Assembly (NCBI GenBank): GCA_043807765.1
Contig: JAZDFQ010000066.1
Location: 1-64,000 of the forward strand
Source: Stygiobacter sp043807765
GTDB lineage: Bacteria > Bacteroidota > Ignavibacteria > Ignavibacteriales > Melioribacteraceae
Direction of reading: 5' to 3'
DNA length: 64,000 bases
Of the stretch, positions 41,273 through 50,456 are shown piece after piece (the first letter of the stretch is position 1; each line of letters starts with the position of its first letter). A program made the translations under genes and the position numbers. The notes under the pieces were generated by a model that was not told where the DNA came from, made no database searches, and was given only the letters and a program-made list of their open reading frames with translations.

Positions 41273-42049
41273 ATGAATCACTTGAAAGAGTCTAAAATGA
41301 TTTCCCATCAAATAGATATAAAGATTACAGCAATAATAGTAGATGATGAACTCTTTGGAAGAGAGAATCTAAAGAAGATCTTAGAAAATTACTGCCACGA
41401 AGTTGAAATTCTTGGAACTGCGGACTCAGCAGATAATGCAAAAAAGCTTGTTCAACTCCATAATCCGGAAGTTGTGTTCCTCGATATTAGTATGCCGGTG
41501 CTTGATGGATTTGATTTTTTGGATGAATTCAATGATAGAAAATTTATGGTTGTTTTTGTAAGTGCACATGAAGAATACGGAATAAAGGCAGTTAAAGCCG
41601 GTGCTGTTGATTATCTGCTCAAACCAATTAATATAAAGGAACTCAAACAAACTATTAAAAAACTACTAGTCCTAATAAATAAAAAAGTGGAAGTTGAGTC
41701 ATCAGCCGAATCCGGTAAACTGATTCTGCCAGCTTCGCACGGTTTTGAGGTCTTACTAACTGATAACATTATCCGGCTAGAAGCTCAAGGATGCTATACC
41801 AAATTAGTTGTAGATGGCGAGAAAGATAAGACCGTTTCTCGAACATTGAAAGATTTTGAAGAGACACTTCCGAAAGATTTATTTTTCCGAATCCATAAAT
41901 CGCATATTGTTAATCTAAAATTCATAAAAGGGTATTCAAAATTTGGCGGTTACTATGCAATAATGATGGATAACAGTAAGGTCGAAATTTCCCGCCGAAA
42001 AGTTTCAGAATTTCTTCAAAGATCAAAAGCAGTGATGAAAACAGTTTGA
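41273..42049 (+). CDS. LytTR-family response regulator
   Basis: The 258-aa protein has a receiver domain (about 17-135) with acidic VDDE, phosphoacceptor D71 in VVFLDISMP, and the VSAHEEYGIKAVKAGAVDYLLKP block holding the conserved Ser and Lys. The C-terminal LytTR DNA-binding domain (about 155-255) shows IIRLEAQGCYTKLVV, KTVSRTLKDFEETLP and FFRIHKSHIVNLKFI. LytTR proteins bind direct repeats spaced by 12-13 bases; such repeats lie downstream of the kinase gene. ATG 41297 is an alternative start. It is directly followed by the sensor kinase gene and begins the 41-57 kb run of same-strand genes. Confidence 0.93.
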   Translation: MNHLKESKMISHQIDIKITAIIVDDELFGRENLKKILENYCHEVEILGTADSADNAKKLVQLHNPEVVFLDISMPVLDGFDFLDEFNDRKFMVVFVSAHEEYGIKAVKAGAVDYLLKPINIKELKQTIKKLLVLINKKVEVESSAESGKLILPASHGFEVLLTDNIIRLEAQGCYTKLVVDGEKDKTVSRTLKDFEETLPKDLFFRIHKSHIVNLKFIKGYSKFGGYYAIMMDNSKVEISRRKVSEFLQRSKAVMKTV

Positions 42050-42051
42050 CA

Positions 42052-45000
42052 ATGGATAAGCGCAAATTCAGAGAAAATATAATGAGCGAGGATTTAGGAA
42101 AAGCCCTTCCTTCTGAGAAGGGTTGGGATGGACTTTTTTATTCAATATTGATTTATCTTTTCGCTTTTCAATGTCTCTACTCTCAGACTCCTCCATATTA
42201 CCATTACACTTCATCAGATGGGTTGCCCTCCTCTACTGTTTTTGATATGCTTCAGGATAATGAGGGATTTATGTGGTTCGGCACTTTGAACGGTTTAAGC
42301 AGATTTGACGGAAAACATTTTGTGAATTTTAATGAAAAGGATGGACTTAATTCAGTTGTAATTACGGCATTGCTGCCCGGTGACAACGGAGATATTTTTA
42401 TCGGTAACTATGAAAAAGGAATTAACGTTTTACGCAACGGCAAAATCGAAAACTTCCGAAACCGGGTCAAAGGAAAAAATTTTAATACAACATACTTATC
42501 AAGATATGGCGGCAAAATATACACTTACACGATGTACGGGAGGATATCTGTTTTTAACGAAAAATCAAATGCTAACGGGGATGATTTTATTACAGTTCCC
42601 AGTTCAATACACCTTTTCAGACTGGCAAAACGGGCTGACGGCAATTTAGTCGCTCTTTGCTCGAAAGGACTATTCCAAATTGTTGATGATAAATTTATTA
42701 AACTGAATATTAAAGGATTACCCGATACAGATTTTTACTCATTCGCCGAACGAACCGATGGAAGTTACTTTATTGGAGCAAAAGGAGCTGTTTATCAGGT
42801 TAAAAATAATTGCGTTATAAATAAATATGTAATGGATTCATTTGCGAATAAACTTTTTTATGCAAGTTTCTGCGATAGCAAAAACAATATCTGGTTTTCA
42901 GTTCTTGGCAAAGGTTTTTTTGTTATTCCGGATGGAAGTGATAAAATACTAGACATCGGCGGAAAGATGGGATTGGAGAACACGCAAATTGATGGTTTTT
43001 ATGAAGATAAAGAAGGAAATATCTGGATTTCAACTTTTGGCAAGGGAGTCTTTTGTTTGAATAATCTTTACTTGAGAAATTTTTCTGAAAAGGATGGATT
43101 AACTAATAACAATGTGAATTGTATTGAGAAAGATAAGTCGGGCAAAATTTTATTCGGTACTATAAACGGCATCAGCATTTGGAAAAAAGGGATTATAAGT
43201 CCTCTCAAACAAAACGCGGGTAAAATTTTATCGGGATATATAAACGATATTAAATGTTTCGACGAGCATATCTACGTTTGCTGGGCTGCTGAAACTCCCG
43301 AAATAAAAAGTGTTTCTTACAAAGACTTAAATTTTCGTTTCGTTAATTACCCCTCGTTGTATAAGACAAAGTCCGGACTCTATATCTCAGGTAACGTTGG
43401 AAATGATTTGCGAATATTTTCTGAGTATCCCCCAAGTACTAAGAAGATTGTGCCGATCACAATTTTTGGTGACAGCATTTACGCAAATCGTGTAAATGCT
43501 ATTACCGGGGATTCAAAAAATAATATTTGGATTGGTACAAGCCTCGGCCTGTGCAAACTTTCGGAGATAAATGTAAAAACCACTCCGGTTAAAGTGAAAA
43601 AAACTTTCTTCCCGGAAAATATTGTTCTTAGTTCAAAGATTAATTCGATTTACGCTGATAATAAAAACCGGGTCTGGTTTACGGGCGTAAAAGGTATTGC
43701 ATACTACAATCTCGAAACTGATTCGGTTGTAAGTAATTCGAGCATAATAAATCTTGATAGTACGATTCCAACTTCCGTAGCGATGGATAGTAAACAGAGA
43801 ATCTGGATCGGAACGATGAAAGGACTTTATCTGCTTGAGAATGGAAAAAATAAATTTCTGACTAGAAACGACGGTTTACCTTCAAACGAAATACTTTCAC
43901 TTTATTTTGATAACGAAAGTAATTCTTTATATGTCGGCACCAGTGATGGAATCTCTTTGCTCGAAATAAATGCATTCGATGCTTATGCGCATTCTCAACT
44001 CACGGTAAAAATGATAAATATAAAAGCGGGTGACTCGGTTTATACGGACTACAGTAATCTGACTTTTAATCCTGACCAACATGACGTCTTTATTAATTTC
44101 AAAGCGATAAGCTACTCCTCCCCCGGTTCCATTAAATATAAATATCAACTTGATGATGATCCGTGGATTGAAACAGAAAATGACTTTTTAAATTTCATAT
44201 CGCTTAAACACGGAGAGTATAAACTCCGGATAATCGCAAAAACGCAGAATGCTGATTGGAGTAAACCCTATTTTCTTTCCTTCCGAATTCTGCCGAGATT
44301 CATCGAAACAATTTGGTTTGACTTCTTACTCATAAGCGTTCTAGTATGTACACTTGTGCTCATCATAATCTGGCGGCTTAAACTGAACAATAAAAAGATT
44401 AGAGCGGAATTAGAACTAACGGAGAGAATAAATGAACTTAAACATCAGGCTTTATCTGCTATGATGAATCCTCATTTCATTTTTAACGCACTTAATTCAG
44501 TGCAGTATCTCATCAACTCACAGAAAAATGAAGAAGCGAACGATTATATAGCGATGATGGCTAAACTGATCAGAAAAAATCTTGATACGGCAGGAAGCGG
44601 ATTCATTCTTCTGTCGGAAGAAATCAACCGGCTTAAACTCTATCTCGAACTTGAAAAACTGCGATTCCAGGAAAATTTTTCTTATGAAATTATCACCGGC
44701 GCGGATGTTGACATAAGTTCAATAATGATTCCGAATATGATCATCCAGCCGTTTGCCGAAAACACTCTCTGGCATGGCATTATCAATTCCGGAATCAAAG
44801 GGATGATCACTATTTCATTTTCTTTTGAAGACGTCGAAATTGATTCCATAATTTCCAGATCGTTAATAATAAAAATTACGGATAACGGCATCGGCATTAA
44901 TGCCGCAAGGAAGAACAAAAAAGAAGATCATATTTCTAAAGGGATACAAATAATTGAAGAACGTCTCAAATTACTGAGCGCAAAAATGGAACTACCAAAA

Positions 45001-45096
45001 CCGATAATGCTCGATGATTTGAGCAGCCGTGATGATAATTCACACGGAACAGAAGTAATTATTTCTCTTCCGCCGCCACTCTATAAAGTCAATTAA
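42052..45096 (+). CDS. Propeller-type sensor histidine kinase (LytS/YehU class)
   Basis: The 1014-aa protein starts with a leader and signal segment (to about residue 44, LYSQ), then a two-component regulator propeller domain of about 14 blades (to ~640) with repeats such as GFMWFGTLNGLSRFDG, NIWISTFGKGVFCLN, NIWIGTSLGLCKLSE and RIWIGTMKGLYLLEN. A Y_Y_Y beta-sandwich (about 650-745), one membrane helix (about 755-778) and a His_kinase domain with H808 in MMNPHFIFNALNSVQYL follow, ending in an ATPase part (IIQPFAENTLWHG, DNGIGI). The sensor part faces the periplasm and probably senses a glycan or peptide signal. ATG 42052 lies two bases after the regulator's stop. Confidence 0.93.
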   Translation: MDKRKFRENIMSEDLGKALPSEKGWDGLFYSILIYLFAFQCLYSQTPPYYHYTSSDGLPSSTVFDMLQDNEGFMWFGTLNGLSRFDGKHFVNFNEKDGLNSVVITALLPGDNGDIFIGNYEKGINVLRNGKIENFRNRVKGKNFNTTYLSRYGGKIYTYTMYGRISVFNEKSNANGDDFITVPSSIHLFRLAKRADGNLVALCSKGLFQIVDDKFIKLNIKGLPDTDFYSFAERTDGSYFIGAKGAVYQVKNNCVINKYVMDSFANKLFYASFCDSKNNIWFSVLGKGFFVIPDGSDKILDIGGKMGLENTQIDGFYEDKEGNIWISTFGKGVFCLNNLYLRNFSEKDGLTNNNVNCIEKDKSGKILFGTINGISIWKKGIISPLKQNAGKILSGYINDIKCFDEHIYVCWAAETPEIKSVSYKDLNFRFVNYPSLYKTKSGLYISGNVGNDLRIFSEYPPSTKKIVPITIFGDSIYANRVNAITGDSKNNIWIGTSLGLCKLSEINVKTTPVKVKKTFFPENIVLSSKINSIYADNKNRVWFTGVKGIAYYNLETDSVVSNSSIINLDSTIPTSVAMDSKQRIWIGTMKGLYLLENGKNKFLTRNDGLPSNEILSLYFDNESNSLYVGTSDGISLLEINAFDAYAHSQLTVKMINIKAGDSVYTDYSNLTFNPDQHDVFINFKAISYSSPGSIKYKYQLDDDPWIETENDFLNFISLKHGEYKLRIIAKTQNADWSKPYFLSFRILPRFIETIWFDFLLISVLVCTLVLIIIWRLKLNNKKIRAELELTERINELKHQALSAMMNPHFIFNALNSVQYLINSQKNEEANDYIAMMAKLIRKNLDTAGSGFILLSEEINRLKLYLELEKLRFQENFSYEIITGADVDISSIMIPNMIIQPFAENTLWHGIINSGIKGMITISFSFEDVEIDSIISRSLIIKITDNGIGINAARKNKKEDHISKGIQIIEERLKLLSAKMELPKPIMLDDLSSRDDNSHGTEVIISLPPPLYKVN

Positions 45097-45122
45097 CAAA
45101 AATAAGATTCCGCAACACACTT

Positions 45123-45196
45123 ACCGATTACTCAATAAAACATGCCGTTAGTTTATTAATATCAACCGTTTGCTTGTTGGCTATTGTAACGATTAA
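45123..45196 (+). promoter_or_regulatory. Candidate LytTR binding-site array
   Basis: Direct repeats ACCGATTAC (45123-45131), GCCGTTAGT (45144-45152) and ACCGTTTGC (45165-45173) are each separated by exactly 12 bases, with a fourth weaker copy AACGATTAA (45188-45196) after 14. The published LytTR pattern [TA][AC][CA]GTTN[AG][TG] with 12-13-base spacing matches copies 2 and 3 at eight of nine places. A TTG at 45184 and TAGATTCG at 45207, 20 bases apart, resemble a weak promoter right after the array. Confidence 0.6.
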
Positions 45197-45236
45197 CTCC
45201 TCCGGGTAGATTCGTACAAAATTCTGGTGAAACAAA

Positions 45237-45485
45237 TTGAAAACTATTAAAAAACTGATGGGATTATTCCAAAAAAGCCATCCTAAGTCTTTACCGCTTG
45301 TTATCATAAAGAAAGATGCAGATGACGTTAACGTAAAAGAATACAGATCAATTGAGGCAGCTATCGCCGATCTGGAAAACGATCCGAATGTTTCAGCTAT
45401 TAAAATTGAAAAGCTAAAGTCATCTCTGAAAAACCTAAAGAACAAAACGTCTATTAAGATTATGAACGGTGAAATAGTAAAATGA
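45237..45485 (+). CDS. Small charged protein at the head of the secreted-gene run
   Basis: This 82-aa protein (or 75 aa from ATG 45258) is soluble and Lys-rich: LVIIKKDADDVNVKEYRSIEAAIADLENDPNVSAIKIEKL is the core, with a Lys-rich end. A strand-helix-strand pattern is likely. I do not recognise a family. The start at 45237 is TTG without a clear ribosome site; ATG 45258 is possible. It lies just after the putative LytTR sites and 90 bases before the 1623-aa gene, so it may be first gene of that transcript. An antisense frame on the minus strand is not supported. Confidence 0.5.
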   Translation: MKTIKKLMGLFQKSHPKSLPLVIIKKDADDVNVKEYRSIEAAIADLENDPNVSAIKIEKLKSSLKNLKNKTSIKIMNGEIVK

Positions 45486-45575
45486 AATTGATTTTTATTG
45501 AATTAAAAACGTAGAGCATAGTGCCTTAGTTATTCTGATTAAAACAAAAATTCAAATGAATTAAAGGGATGTAGC

Positions 45576-48500
45576 ATGCAAAAAATATATTGTTTAATAA
45601 TAATCTTGTTCATTTCCGTATTGTCTTTTGCCCAAGTTTCGGTTACTCTACAGCAGCCCCCGCCAAATCAACTACGTGCAACAGATCTTTGGAAAGCAAT
45701 TCTTGTTAATGCATCACCAGCCACAATACGGATTAAACTGTCCGGCTCTCTTGCAGTTAAAGGAGAAGGAATAGTTGTTAACGGGCAATCCGGACTAATG
45801 AGTTTACCTCCTGGAACAAAAAGAATTTCCTATGACGATGTTAAAACCGGAGATGTAAATTTCAAATCCGGTAAGTGGAGTGAAGCATTTTTTCGTACCG
45901 GCAAAGCTCCTACAGGAGATTATACAATATGTATTGAAGTAAAAGCTGAAGATGGAAGAGAGCTTGGAACCAGCTGCATTGATCAAAATATTTTAATAGA
46001 AAATGTTGAGAATATTACTCCACAACTTATTTCCCCAATTGATGGATCAACACAGAAATTGAATATTCCAATTCTATTTACATGGATGCTTCCATCGGTT
46101 AAACCCGGTGATGATTATACATATAAAATAAAAGTTGTTGAAATAATAAATAAGCAATCTCCTTCGGAAGCAGTGAAACAAAATAATGCCTGGTTTGAAA
46201 AGAGTGATATCAAAACCAAAATGTTGCAGTACCCGGTAACAGCAAAAAAAATGCATGCTAATAAAAAATATGCATGGGCAGTACAGCTTGTAAATAAAGC
46301 CGGGCAAGGTGTTGGAGAGAATGGAGGAATGTCTGAAGCGTTTACTTTTGATGTTGAAGGTCAAAACGGTATCACAAAGAGCTTACCAATCCCACCTCCA
46401 AATGATACTACAGCAACAGTAGGTGGAACTGGAACAGCCGCTGTGGGAGATACGATTAAAGCGGGGATGAATGGTGAATTCAAAGTAATCGTTTTTGAGA
46501 GTACTACTGAAACAGATGGTTCATTGACAGGCAAAGGAAAAGTATATATAAATTGGTTGTTAACAAATGTTGCGGTCGAATTCAAAAAAATAAAAATAGA
46601 CTCTACAAAAAGATTAATCTCTGGTGGAATTGTAAGCAGTCAAGGGGGTAGCACAAGTTCTTCTTGGCAAAATTATCCAAAGGCATGGGCGCTAAGTCTA
46701 ACATCAGGTCCCGGAGGGGCCGCAGTTGCGGATCATTTGATGGAGTGGACTAACAACCAGATTGAAAACATTGTTGATTGGACAATCAATCAGGCGGTTG
46801 GTTTTCCAATTATGAATTACCAAAGTAATATTCCGCCGCCACCAATTCCGGATAATTCTCTAAAGATGCCTTTTGGATTACAATTCAACAATGGCAATCA
46901 AAAATTGGTAATTACCGAGATGGTCTTCAAAAAAGATTCATCCAAAATAAATTTTTTAGCACAAGAGAAATTTTCTAAATCCGGAACACAATACACTTTA
47001 GGATTTGTAGGAAAATATTTTCCCTTACATCCTACTAGAATAAAATTTGGCAGCGGACGTGTAGAACTTGCTGAAGACATTAAAATTCCCAATACATCAG
47101 CAAATCCAAAGATGATTTTTAAATTCATAAAAGGAACACCAAATTCCGGATGCTATGTTGAATGGGATAGTACCGGAGTTAAAGATATAAGCCTTGCAAT
47201 GGAAGTGAAATTTACAAGAGATTGGCTGCTTCCAACAACTACTCCTTTAACAGATACGGTTAAAGCAACATTTGCTGGCAACGGAACAAGTATGCACGAT
47301 ATTTTGCTTGCCGGTACGTTAGACAGTTGTGAAATTGTTGGTACGAACGGAATAAAGATTCAGGCAAGCCCAATGATGCTCGATCTTTCCGATAGTAGAA
47401 ATCCATTGAATATGAATTTTCCTAAAAACTATCCAAACGATTCTACAGTAACATGGAAAGGGTTTTACGTAAAATCTTTTGTTCTCACTTTACCGGATAC
47501 GTGGAAAACCGGAGCCAATCTTACCGCACCAGTTGTAACTGCATCCAATTTTGTTATTGATGATATGGGACTTACGACAAAAATAAAAGCAGTTAATGTT
47601 TTCAATTTGCAATCGGGTAGAATAGCAGATTTAAGTGCAAGCCTAGATACAGTTGAGATATCTATTATCAGCAGTTCTTTAGTTAGTGGAAAAGCCAAAG
47701 GCATACTTGTATTACCAATTAGTGAAGTAACTACTCAAAATAGTTTAAAATACACAGCCACATTCAATCAGGTTTCCAGCGGGAATAATTTTCAGATAGC
47801 TGTTCTTCCTATCGGTCCGATTGACGCAGATATACTTAAAGGTAAGATGACGTTGCTGCCAACTTCAAATATTTCAGCAAACCTTTCTCCAAACTCAAAC
47901 ACCCTCTCAATCAATCTGAACGGTACTTTTAACTGGGACAATCCAGTTCCGAGTATTAAAGGAATAAAGATGGAGATGGGTTTTGAGAATGTTGGATTAA
48001 ACTACGCATTCAATTCAACAACAAATACGCTCAGTTTTAATCCCGGTACATGGAGTTTTGCTAGTCCTCCAAAATGGTTAGCCAATTTCCCTGTCTCAAT
48101 TAAAAACATACATTATAAATCATTGCCAACCGTAGCTCCAACAGATCCGAATAGCAAAGAACTTCTGAGAGGAGCTTTAATGATGGACATCGTTGTCAAC
48201 CTCACCGAGGATATTGGTGGAACAACGACACTTGGTGCTACATTTGCCATCGAACGAAATATAATTTCCAAGAAATTTGCTCCTAAATTCAAGAATGTTT
48301 TTGTTGATAGTATTGCTGTTCATGCAGATATGCCGGCTGTAAAAATTGACGGTAATATTAGTTTTAGAAATGAAGACCCTGTATTTGGCAATGGTTTCTT
48401 AGGAGAATTAAGTGTTGCTTTTACAGCTGTTGGAATTAAAGCAAAGGCATTAGTAGAGTTTGGAAATACTAATTATCAGTATAGCAGTTTATACAGATAT

Positions 48501-50447
48501 TGGCGCGTAGAAGCCGATGTACTTTTACCACCTCCAGGCGTTCCTTTTTTACCGGGAATTGCATTTAGAGGATTTGGCGGCGGTGCTTACTATAATATGT
48601 TAGCTACATCGGCATCATCTGCTATTACACCATCAGGTAAGAAATTTACTTTTACCCCTTTGAAATCAACAATGGGTTTGCGTGTAGCTGCAACAATTGC
48701 AACTACTCCTAAAGAAGAAACTTTTAACGCAGATGTAGGACTACTAGCACAGTTCTCAAAGAGTCAAGGTTTAACATACATAGCATTTACAGGTGACTTT
48801 TGGGTTGGTGCCGGATTTGCAAAGCGACCTAAGGCAAACATTAGTGGAACTGTTAATGTGAGCTATGATTTCCCTGATAAGCATTTTAATCTTTCAGCAA
48901 GTGTAATGGTAAATGCTCCGCCTATTACAACTCCAAGTCCATCTAATCTTGTGTTGGACATCAGAGGAAAAACAAATAAATGGTTTTTCAAATTTGGAGA
49001 ACCTGTACCAAATGGATTAAATAAAGTAGATGTGTTTGGTGTTCACCTATACGAATATTTAATGTTTGGCAATGATATCGTAGCTCCTTCCGGATTTACA
49101 CAAACGTTTAAGGATGGTTATCATGGTGTATTTGGCACAGACCCGGGAATTCCTGTAATACCGGCAAATACATTAACATCAACCGGTAAGGGCTTTGCGT
49201 TAGGAATAGGATTTCAGTTTAACAAAGACGTTAATTTTAATTTAGTTGGAAGCTATAATGCATCATTAAAATTAGCAGCCGGTGCGGAATTAAATTTAGC
49301 ATTTGCAGAATACCTTGGTGATAACTGTGAAAATCCTTCTGAGCGAATTGGAATAAATGGATGGCAAGCTTCCGGAAGCATAGGCTTCTATGCAACAGTA
49401 TTAGCATCTGTAACTAAAGGAAGTTCAACATGGAACATAGCAGATATCAAAGCCGGAGGGTGGCTGCAAGGAAAATTTCCTAATCCAGTTTACGTGGCAG
49501 GCCAAGTGCAAGGTTCGGTTAAAATTGGAGGTGTAACAACAGGTGTCCATTTATTGGGATGTTGTAGTGTTTGCGGTAGAGCCCTTGGAGATAATTGTGG
49601 TAAAGTATTACACATAAATGGTTGTGGACACAAATTTAATCATCAATGGTGTCCTCATTTACAAACTACTTATTTAGTAAATACTTCTTTTAATAAGGAC
49701 TTTGAATACGGTACCAATTGCACAGGTATAACAAGTGCCGGAAGTGGTGCAACGGTTGCACAGGGTGATGCTGCAGAAGATCAGAAACAGTTGCTGATTC
49801 AATATGTTCATCCAACTCAGCAATATAGCTTCCCGTTATTATCTCCGTTAGCTGTAAAATTTGGATTGATTCCAAACAATGTGTTTGATGTTTCAGAACA
49901 ACAATCGGATGGTTCAATTAAAAACAGAACATTTAAAATGATTGTAAACACGAATCTGAAAATTCATAATGCAGATGGTTCTTTATCAAATGTTGCACTA
50001 AAGAAAAATGAAAATAATCTTGGCGAATATTTATATACTGTCTCGACTCCAATCACAATTAATACAGCATCAGCAAAAACTAATAATCAAACGTTGGCAA
50101 AAACAAACACAGCCAATACAAGCATATTTTCTAACAACACCTTGATAAAAAAAACAGCTACTATTGGGCAAAATTTAACAACTACTTATCCGTTGCCGCC
50201 TGCTACCAATACTTATAACAATCTACCTCCCGAACCTCCGGAGATTATAAATAATTTGATAGTCGACAAAAATTATACGTTTACAGTAACTGCTACATTG
50301 AAAGAATTTGTTGGAAACAACTGGGTTATTGCAAAGAACAAGAATAACAATCCGGTTGCACAAACGGTTGTTAAAAAATTCAGAACTGGTGCAATGGTAG
50401 TTGCTGCAGCGAATAATTCAATTAAACAATTACTTAAAAAAAATTAG
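45576..50447 (+). CDS. Giant secreted protein with TANFOR-like N-terminal domain
   Basis: The 1623-aa protein has a signal peptide (LIIILFISVLSFAQ) and an N-terminal beta domain (about 20-150, VSVTLQQPPPNQLRATDLWK ... TGDYTICIEVKAEDG) then a FnIII/Ig-like part (150-265, LFTWMLPS, KYAWAVQLV). Both are shared with the 902-aa gene two places downstream and resemble, from memory, the TANFOR domain of Bacteroidota surface proteins. The long centre (265-1310) is beta-rich with no known motif except a Gly-rich GIAFRGFGGGAYYNM. Near 1328-1362 lies a Cys/His cluster (CCSVCG, C, CGHKFNHQWCPH) like a zinc finger. The end is Asn/Thr/Pro-rich. No T9SS domain is seen. The function is unknown; adhesion or a large surface scaffold is plausible. 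Confidence 0.75.
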   Translation: MQKIYCLIIILFISVLSFAQVSVTLQQPPPNQLRATDLWKAILVNASPATIRIKLSGSLAVKGEGIVVNGQSGLMSLPPGTKRISYDDVKTGDVNFKSGKWSEAFFRTGKAPTGDYTICIEVKAEDGRELGTSCIDQNILIENVENITPQLISPIDGSTQKLNIPILFTWMLPSVKPGDDYTYKIKVVEIINKQSPSEAVKQNNAWFEKSDIKTKMLQYPVTAKKMHANKKYAWAVQLVNKAGQGVGENGGMSEAFTFDVEGQNGITKSLPIPPPNDTTATVGGTGTAAVGDTIKAGMNGEFKVIVFESTTETDGSLTGKGKVYINWLLTNVAVEFKKIKIDSTKRLISGGIVSSQGGSTSSSWQNYPKAWALSLTSGPGGAAVADHLMEWTNNQIENIVDWTINQAVGFPIMNYQSNIPPPPIPDNSLKMPFGLQFNNGNQKLVITEMVFKKDSSKINFLAQEKFSKSGTQYTLGFVGKYFPLHPTRIKFGSGRVELAEDIKIPNTSANPKMIFKFIKGTPNSGCYVEWDSTGVKDISLAMEVKFTRDWLLPTTTPLTDTVKATFAGNGTSMHDILLAGTLDSCEIVGTNGIKIQASPMMLDLSDSRNPLNMNFPKNYPNDSTVTWKGFYVKSFVLTLPDTWKTGANLTAPVVTASNFVIDDMGLTTKIKAVNVFNLQSGRIADLSASLDTVEISIISSSLVSGKAKGILVLPISEVTTQNSLKYTATFNQVSSGNNFQIAVLPIGPIDADILKGKMTLLPTSNISANLSPNSNTLSINLNGTFNWDNPVPSIKGIKMEMGFENVGLNYAFNSTTNTLSFNPGTWSFASPPKWLANFPVSIKNIHYKSLPTVAPTDPNSKELLRGALMMDIVVNLTEDIGGTTTLGATFAIERNIISKKFAPKFKNVFVDSIAVHADMPAVKIDGNISFRNEDPVFGNGFLGELSVAFTAVGIKAKALVEFGNTNYQYSSLYRYWRVEADVLLPPPGVPFLPGIAFRGFGGGAYYNMLATSASSAITPSGKKFTFTPLKSTMGLRVAATIATTPKEETFNADVGLLAQFSKSQGLTYIAFTGDFWVGAGFAKRPKANISGTVNVSYDFPDKHFNLSASVMVNAPPITTPSPSNLVLDIRGKTNKWFFKFGEPVPNGLNKVDVFGVHLYEYLMFGNDIVAPSGFTQTFKDGYHGVFGTDPGIPVIPANTLTSTGKGFALGIGFQFNKDVNFNLVGSYNASLKLAAGAELNLAFAEYLGDNCENPSERIGINGWQASGSIGFYATVLASVTKGSSTWNIADIKAGGWLQGKFPNPVYVAGQVQGSVKIGGVTTGVHLLGCCSVCGRALGDNCGKVLHINGCGHKFNHQWCPHLQTTYLVNTSFNKDFEYGTNCTGITSAGSGATVAQGDAAEDQKQLLIQYVHPTQQYSFPLLSPLAVKFGLIPNNVFDVSEQQSDGSIKNRTFKMIVNTNLKIHNADGSLSNVALKKNENNLGEYLYTVSTPITINTASAKTNNQTLAKTNTANTSIFSNNTLIKKTATIGQNLTTTYPLPPATNTYNNLPPEPPEIINNLIVDKNYTFTVTATLKEFVGNNWVIAKNKNNNPVAQTVVKKFRTGAMVVAAANNSIKQLLKKN

Positions 50448-50456
50448 AAGACAACT

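Noticed and set aside
45128..45445. 105-aa minus-strand frame
   Set aside because: It is Phe/Ser-rich, antisense to the more plausible 82-aa plus-strand frame, and covers the LytTR-like repeats.
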